From contig NZ_MKKX01000017.1 in NCBI RefSeq assembly GCF_002091985.1, forward strand, positions 124,001-188,000: 64,000 nt of DNA, written 5' to 3'. The notes under the pieces were generated by a model. That model worked only from the letters and a program-made list of their open reading frames with translations. It had not been told where the DNA came from and ran no database searches. The number at the start of each line of letters is the position of its first letter. The stretch's first letter is position 1. The translations under genes were made by a program, and so were the position numbers. The DNA is from Rhodococcus sp. 1163 (GTDB lineage: Bacteria > Actinomycetota > Actinomycetes > Mycobacteriales > Mycobacteriaceae). This document shows positions 59,513 through 64,000 of the stretch, one piece after another.

Positions 59513-59941
59513 TCAGTCTCGGTTGCCGGCCGGGCGATAACGCAGGAGCGTGATGTCGCGGTCGGGATAGTCGCAGAACACCGGCTCGACGCGCATGCCG
59601 ATTTCCAGGTCTGCCGGGTCGACCTCCACCATCTCCGTGCTCAGCCGCGGGCCCACGTCCCACTGGACGACGGCCAGGATCTGCGGGAGCGAGTCCGCCC
59701 ATGGCGGCGCGGTGGGGCGATCGGCCACGGTGTAGGTGTACAGCGTGCCCAGCCCGGTGATTTCCCGCCATTCGAGATCGTCTGCCAGGGTCCGCGGCGC
59801 CAGCACCCGCGGGTAGAACACGTACTCGTCCGAGGACGGCGAGTACTGGATCTCGATCCGGTGCTCGCGGAGGCTGTCCCAGAACGGCTTGGTGACCGGG
59901 GTGGGCTCGGGAAACGGCTTTTCTGCGGTGCTCATACTCAT
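59513..59941 (-). CDS. DUF35 OB-fold acyl-CoA-associated protein
   Basis: A 142-residue DUF35 protein starting at ATG 59941, which overlaps the thiolase stop (ATGA). The N-terminal rubredoxin-like zinc ribbon that usually has CxxC pairs reads IEIQYSPSSDEYVFYPRVLA, with no cysteines. The OB-fold follows (GLGTLYTYTVADRP to LSTEMVEVDPADLEIGMRV). DUF35 proteins form tight complexes with Ltp-type thiolases and are needed for their activity, so it is most likely the partner of the adjacent thiolase. Confidence 0.85.
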   Translation of the reverse strand: MSMSTAEKPFPEPTPVTKPFWDSLREHRIEIQYSPSSDEYVFYPRVLAPRTLADDLEWREITGLGTLYTYTVADRPTAPPWADSLPQILAVVQWDVGPRLSTEMVEVDPADLEIGMRVEPVFCDYPDRDITLLRYRPAGNRD

Positions 59942-61140
59942 TCTCCTTGCAGGATCAAAGCGACCTGCTCGCTCATGATTCCGCCGTTGCCGGTGACGAA
60001 TGCCGTGTTGCAGTCCTCGACCTGTGCCTCGCCTGCTCGTCCCATCAGTTGCCGGACGCCATCGACCACGTGGTGCATGCCGCCTGCCATGCCTGCCTGC
60101 CCGAAGGAGAGCTGGCCACCTGCGGTGTTCAGCGGGAAGTCGCCACGGAAGGTGAGGTCGCGTTCCTTGACCCACTCCATGCCGGTGCCCTTCTCGCAGA
60201 ACCCTGCGTCCTCCAGGCTCATCAGCACGGTGATCGTGTAGCAGTCGTAGATCGACGCCACGTCGATGTCGGAGCGCTCGACGCCTGCCATCGCGAAGGC
60301 TCTGTCCGCCGCCGCCTTGATGGGTGTGCGGACCATGTCCTCGGCGTAAGTAGGCGTCTTGAACGAGATCCGCTCGCCGAAGCCTTTGACCCACACTGGA
60401 CGGTTCTTCGACTTGCGCGCCACGTCGGCGTTACCGACGATCACACCCGCGCCGCCCTGCACCCGCATGACGACCTCGAGCATCCGGATAGGGTCCGCGA
60501 TCATCGGGCTGGCGAGCACGTCGTCGAGAGTGATCGGCTTACCGTGGAACACCGCACCGGGGGTGGCACACGCGTTCGTCCGCTGGTCGACGGCGATCTT
60601 CGCGGTCGCCTCCGGGTCGTAGCCGAACTCGGCTGCGTAGCGTCGGGCGATCTGCGCGTACGGCGCATTCTGGCCGAGGTTGCCGTAGGGGATCTCGAAC
60701 TCCGCCTGAGGCGAGCCGAAGTTGTTGCTCGACGCGCCGAAGTAACCGGGGTCCTTGGCCGGGCGTTGCTGCGAGCGCGGCAACATGTACGAGCCCGGGA
60801 CGACCACGAGCACGGATTCACACAGGCCGAGCTCCACGGCAGCAGCCGCACGCCACACCATGCCGGCTGCAGTGGCGCCGCCGAGGTCGACCCGCTCGCC
60901 GAAGTTCAACGGCAGTCCCATGTACTCCGACAGCGTGGCCGGAACGAACATGTCAGACTCCGCCAGACCATGCGCGACGATGCCGTCGACCTGGGAGGCG
61001 TCGATGCCCGCGTCGTCGATCGCCATCTTCGACAATCTCGCCCACTGCTCGATGGTGAACTGCTCCGGGCGAGTCTGCTTGCGCTGGGACGGCAGTTCGC
61101 AGAAGCCGAGAATGGCTGCTTCGCCGCGTAGTCCGCTCAT
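59938..61140 (-). CDS. Ltp2/SCP2-type thiolase, probable retro-aldolase
   Basis: A 400-residue thiolase-fold protein of the lipid-transfer (SCP-x/Ltp) group. The region normally holding the nucleophilic cysteine reads GGATAAGMVWRAAAAV, without a usable cysteine. YDCYT near residue 300 and GGQLSFGQAGMAGGMHH near residue 350 match the Ltp2-type active site that uses tyrosines for retro-aldol cleavage. With the coupled DUF35 protein it probably splits a 3-hydroxyacyl-CoA into a ketone and a short acyl-CoA. This is inferred from the steroid-degradation paradigm. Confidence 0.85.
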   Translation of the reverse strand: MSGLRGEAAILGFCELPSQRKQTRPEQFTIEQWARLSKMAIDDAGIDASQVDGIVAHGLAESDMFVPATLSEYMGLPLNFGERVDLGGATAAGMVWRAAAAVELGLCESVLVVVPGSYMLPRSQQRPAKDPGYFGASSNNFGSPQAEFEIPYGNLGQNAPYAQIARRYAAEFGYDPEATAKIAVDQRTNACATPGAVFHGKPITLDDVLASPMIADPIRMLEVVMRVQGGAGVIVGNADVARKSKNRPVWVKGFGERISFKTPTYAEDMVRTPIKAAADRAFAMAGVERSDIDVASIYDCYTITVLMSLEDAGFCEKGTGMEWVKERDLTFRGDFPLNTAGGQLSFGQAGMAGGMHHVVDGVRQLMGRAGEAQVEDCNTAFVTGNGGIMSEQVALILQGE

Positions 61141-61580
61141 CAGGCAGCCTCGGTCCGGCGTGGCAGGGTGACGGTGGCAGTGCCCGGCATCAACAGCTCG
61201 CCGTCGCGCTCACCGCGAATCTCCAAGTCCACCAAAGCGCGTCCGTCTTCCTCACGCTTGGCCGTGACCGTTCCCACGAAGTCCAGCTCCTGGCCGGGAA
61301 AGGCGACGGCGCGGTTCTGCGCCGAGTACGTCACCAAGGTGCCGGCGCCGCCGATCCAATCGGTGACGGCACGCGCCAGTAGTGCGGCCTGAAGCGGTCC
61401 CTGCACCAGCGGCGCTTGGTAACCCTCGACATCGACTGCCCAGGTCTTGTCGTAATGGATCCGGTGCGCGTTGTACGTCGCAGCACTGAACAAGAACATC
61501 TGGATCTCGTCGACGCTCGTGCGCAGGGTGGTGATCTGGTCCCCTACCGTGACGTCGTCGAAGTGCAGCTGGTCCGCCAT
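61140..61580 (-). CDS. MaoC-like hotdog hydratase subunit
   Basis: A 146-residue MaoC-type protein starting at ATG 61580 (MADQLHFDDV). The hydratase-2 region reads FLFSAATYNAHRIHYDKTWA; the Asp...His pair of active hydratases is represented by NAHRIHYD. Its stop overlaps the thiolase start (TGATG). Next to a FAS1-like subunit it should form a heteromeric enoyl-CoA hydratase like ChsH1-ChsH2. Confidence 0.85.
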   Translation of the reverse strand: MADQLHFDDVTVGDQITTLRTSVDEIQMFLFSAATYNAHRIHYDKTWAVDVEGYQAPLVQGPLQAALLARAVTDWIGGAGTLVTYSAQNRAVAFPGQELDFVGTVTAKREEDGRALVDLEIRGERDGELLMPGTATVTLPRRTEAA

Positions 61581-61609
61581 CGCGTTCTCCCTCAACTCTT
61601 TTCCTTCTC

Positions 61610-62116
61610 TCATGGCCGCGCGATCATCGATGTCGTTGCTTCGGCGACCAGTTCGCGGCGCTGATTGGTGTACGTGGTCTTCCACGTCACCAGCACGAAA
61701 CGTCCTGAGCGGCCTTGCTTCTCCACGATCGACTCGACTGTGCGCACCGAGGTGATCACGTCGCCGTCGTAGGAGGGGCGCAGGAACGTGGTGCTCTCGC
61801 CGCCCGCCATCCGCTTGGGGCACTTGGGAAACGTCAGGTTCCCGGATGCGGCACCGGAGGAGCCGTCGACGCGCAGGGTGTCGATCGGGGTGACGCCGAG
61901 GATCGAGTACTGCACGTAGAGCGGCGGGCAGATGACGTCTGCGTAGCCGTGTTCACGTGCGTAGTCCCCGTCGAAGTACAGCGGGTTGTCCTCGCGGACG
62001 GACACGGCCCAACGCTGCCAATCACGCTGAACGACAGCACCTTTCGCGGTCGCTACGACCGTTCCAATCCGGGCCGCGACCTCGTCCGGGATCAACGACT
62101 CTGCTGTTTCTGGCAT
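61610..62116 (-). CDS. FAS1-like dehydratase-domain hydratase subunit
   Basis: A 168-residue hotdog protein starting at ATG 62116 (MPETAESL). VSVREDNPLYFDGDYAREHGYADVICPP is the typical FAS1-dehydratase-like N-terminal MaoC segment. The protein corresponds to the N-terminal half of ChsH2-like proteins, whose DUF35 half is a separate gene here. It lies 29 bp upstream of the MaoC-like gene. Together they would hydrate an enoyl-CoA. Confidence 0.85.
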   Translation of the reverse strand: MPETAESLIPDEVAARIGTVVATAKGAVVQRDWQRWAVSVREDNPLYFDGDYAREHGYADVICPPLYVQYSILGVTPIDTLRVDGSSGAASGNLTFPKCPKRMAGGESTTFLRPSYDGDVITSVRTVESIVEKQGRSGRFVLVTWKTTYTNQRRELVAEATTSMIARP

Positions 62117-62159
62117 CGGTTGCCCGCCTAACTGTGTTGAATTCGAATGCATCTGTCTG

Positions 62160-63431
62160 TCAGGCAATCTGGTGGTCGGTGATCAAGCCACGAGCCACCT
62201 GGTCGGCGTACTGCTCAGCGGAGTAACCGAGCAACTCCTTGTAGAGGTACTCGTTGTCCTCACCGAAGCCCGGAACCGCCCGGCCGAATGCCAGGTCGAA
62301 ACCCTCTGCTCGCCACGGGTGGCCGGGGTAGCGGTGCGTGCCCACCGACGGGTGGCTGCGCTCCTGGAACCAGCCGCGTGCTGCCAGGTGCGGATCCTCG
62401 AGCAACCGAGTTTCGCTCATCACCTCGCCGGCAGGCACGTCGACGTCCTGCAATTCTCGAACGATCTGCTCAGCCGACCGCTTTTGGCACCAACCTGCCA
62501 GCACTGCCCGGATTGCGGCGGAGTTCTCCGCGCGCAGCGCGGCGGTCTCGCCCATCCCCGCCAGTCCTTCGGGGTCTACGAGTGCTGCCATCACGATCCA
62601 ATCTCGGTCGTCGCGCACCGACACGGCGACCCAACGGTCCTCGTCGGCCGAGAGGAACACGTCCTGCAGCATGTGCAGATCGGTGTTTCCGAGCACCTGC
62701 GGGTTGCGAGCGTTCATCTGGCAGTCGAGCACGAACTCGCCGATGTCGGCCATGACCGCTTCCGCCTGTGGGAACTCGACCAAGCCGCCGAGCCCGGTGC
62801 GTTCGCGATCCCACAGCGCTGCCATCACCGCGAACGCGACGCCCGCGGGGGCCGCCTCGTCCATGTGGTAGTTCTCGCCTGCCGAATCGGGCTCTTCGCC
62901 CTCGTACCCGTCCATTGCTGCGATGCCGACGAGCGAGTTGAAGTTCGGCCCGTAACCGAGATAGTCGCTCATGGGTCCGCTCATTCCCATCGGCGGCATC
63001 CGTACCACGACCAGGCGTGGGTTGATCGCCAGCAGCGCCTCGTGGCCCAGCCCCAGCTTCTCGAGCGTGCCGTTGGAGTTGTTCTCCACCAGCACATCAC
63101 TGATCTCGAGCAGCTCGATAGCGGCGGCATGGCCTTCTTCGGTCTCCAAGTTCGCGCACGCGGCCAGCTTGTTCCTTGAGTGCCAATTGAAGAGCGCGGT
63201 CCGCTCGTACGGTCGTTCACCCGGGTCCTTGTCCGGGTACGTGCCGCCGTGGTAGCCGGTGGAGGCGATGAGTTCCTTGGTCGTCTTCGCGGACACCTGC
63301 CTGCTGGCGCGGTTGTTGCCCTCGAGCCGAATCACCTCGGCACCGAGGTCACCCAGCAGTGCCGTCGCACCCGGCCCGGACCATACGACCGTCAGATCGA
63401 CAACGCGGATCCCTTCGAGTGGATAGCTCAT
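62160..63431 (-). CDS. CaiB/BaiF family III CoA-transferase
   Basis: A 423-residue family III CoA-transferase. The N-terminal EGIRVVDLTVVWSGPGATAL and DLGAEVIRLE are diagnostic, and NPRLVVVRMPPMGMSGP is the central signature. It starts at ATG 63431, overlapping the upstream CoA-transferase gene (ATGA). Such enzymes move CoA from one acid to another, here probably activating the growth substrate or recycling CoA. Two adjacent members suggest a heteromeric enzyme. Confidence 0.92.
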   Translation of the reverse strand: MSYPLEGIRVVDLTVVWSGPGATALLGDLGAEVIRLEGNNRASRQVSAKTTKELIASTGYHGGTYPDKDPGERPYERTALFNWHSRNKLAACANLETEEGHAAAIELLEISDVLVENNSNGTLEKLGLGHEALLAINPRLVVVRMPPMGMSGPMSDYLGYGPNFNSLVGIAAMDGYEGEEPDSAGENYHMDEAAPAGVAFAVMAALWDRERTGLGGLVEFPQAEAVMADIGEFVLDCQMNARNPQVLGNTDLHMLQDVFLSADEDRWVAVSVRDDRDWIVMAALVDPEGLAGMGETAALRAENSAAIRAVLAGWCQKRSAEQIVRELQDVDVPAGEVMSETRLLEDPHLAARGWFQERSHPSVGTHRYPGHPWRAEGFDLAFGRAVPGFGEDNEYLYKELLGYSAEQYADQVARGLITDHQIA

Positions 63432-64000
63432 GCCAGGCTCGCCTTCTGCTCGTTCTGCTCCCGAATCCGTGCACCGTGCTGATCGAGCAGCGGCGCGGCC
63501 GTTTTGATCGCATGACCGCCGCGCATCCGCCACGGTGCGCCCGTATAGGTCAGGGTTCCCGCGACGGGATGCTCCACCTCGGTGAACGCCCCGCGGCCGC
63601 GGAAGTGCTCGTGTGCCAGCAGCTCCGAGACCTCCATGAAGGCGGTGACCGGGATACGAGCCTCCTCACAGCGCTCCATCAGGTCCATCTTGTCGTTCGC
63701 CAGGCACCAGGCCTCGATGTACGCCATGAAGTCCTCGCGGTCCTGGCCGCTCACGGTCGGCATGTTGTGGAAGCGCTCGTGGAACTCCGGGTCGTCGGCG
63801 CCGGCGAGGTCGATCAGCCGGTTCCAGAACACCTGGTTGGTCACGTAGATCATCACGAAGCCGTCGTTGGTGCGGAACGGCCCGGTGAAGGTCGCCCCAT
63901 GCCGATGCGGGCTACGGACCCCTCGCGGCGCCACCATTCCCGAGTAGGACGCCGAGAGCAGGTACGACGCGCGACGGTCTGCCCCAGCGAGCAACACTTC
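63428..64000 (-). CDS. CaiB/BaiF CoA-transferase, 5' part beyond the window
   Basis: The C-terminal 190 or so residues of a second family III CoA-transferase. FTGPFRTNDGFVMIYVTNQVFWNRL, RCEEARIPVTAFMEVSELL and FTEVEHPVAGTLTYTGAPW are the usual C-terminal landmarks. The gene enters from the right edge, so its start and catalytic domain are not visible. It overlaps the next CoA-transferase gene by four bases. Confidence 0.9.
   Translation of the reverse strand, partial: EVLLAGADRRASYLLSASYSGMVAPRGVRSPHRHGATFTGPFRTNDGFVMIYVTNQVFWNRLIDLAGADDPEFHERFHNMPTVSGQDREDFMAYIEAWCLANDKMDLMERCEEARIPVTAFMEVSELLAHEHFRGRGAFTEVEHPVAGTLTYTGAPWRMRGGHAIKTAAPLLDQHGARIREQNEQKASLA

Noticed and set aside
57984-59771. 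A 595-codon open frame spanning two SDR genes
   Set aside because: Only its last 238 codons resemble a protein (the degenerate SDR). The first part is an out-of-frame reading of the intact SDR and DUF35 genes.

Overview
The window reads as an actinobacterial chromosome of the Rhodococcus/Nocardiaceae type. It is GC-rich, many genes start with GTG, and neighbouring genes often overlap by ATGA or GTGA. The first 28 kb keep the mycobacterial/rhodococcal gene order clpC - lysS - coaX - panD - panC - folKBPE - ftsH - hpt - tilS - dacB - ppa. The genus is inferred from gene order and protein content; no rRNA gene is present to confirm it.

Layout. 0-2.6 kb: an OsmC-family peroxidase, an MFS exporter, then a non-coding stretch with an 84-bp tandem duplication and a G-rich tract. 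2.6-18.3 kb: the housekeeping block (ClpC, LysS, pantothenate/CoA genes, folate genes, FtsH), all on the minus strand. lsr2 is absent from its usual place between lysS and clpC. A cysteine dioxygenase/rhodanese pair, preceded by a tiny cysteine-rich leader ORF, lies between lysS and coaX. 18.5-23.3 kb: two extra genes, a membrane Ser/Thr kinase and a fused acyl-CoA dehydrogenase, interrupt the ftsH-hpt neighbourhood. 23.7-28.4 kb: hpt, tilS, a zinc metalloprotease-family gene, dacB and, divergently, ppa. 28.5-32.9 kb: a PAS protein, MarR and TetR regulators, a dienoyl-CoA-isomerase-like crotonase, a probable exporter and a YbaK-type deacylase.

32.9-40.7 kb is the most distinctive part. A SAM-IV riboswitch drives a PLP enzyme and a half-size luciferase-like gene. 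Divergently lies a 1309-residue Pls-type non-ribosomal peptide synthetase (A-T-six TM segments-three tandem C-terminal domains). By my alignment its A-domain pocket reads as a lysine code. It is translationally coupled to an M1 zinc aminopeptidase. Together these look like a module that makes and trims an epsilon-poly-L-lysine-like polymer.

40.8-50 kb: an MFS/GntR pair, a 32-residue membrane peptide with DUF2752, then a copper/haem envelope group (cupredoxin, DyP peroxidase, PCu(A)C chaperone, PepSY protein) and a FUSC-family transporter. 50.1-53.9 kb: a four-gene ABC importer/FhuF-like operon under a cobalamin riboswitch, so the importer is probably for B12 rather than a siderophore. 53.9-64 kb: a GAF regulator, an IclR regulator and a catabolic operon running off the right edge: two CaiB/BaiF CoA-transferases, two hotdog hydratase subunits, an Ltp2-like thiolase with a DUF35 partner, two SDRs (one without its catalytic residues) and a Baeyer-Villiger monooxygenase. 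The set suggests hydration and retro-aldol shortening of an acyl-CoA to a ketone, followed by ketone oxygenation. No tRNA, rRNA, CRISPR array, insertion sequence or prophage was recognised.
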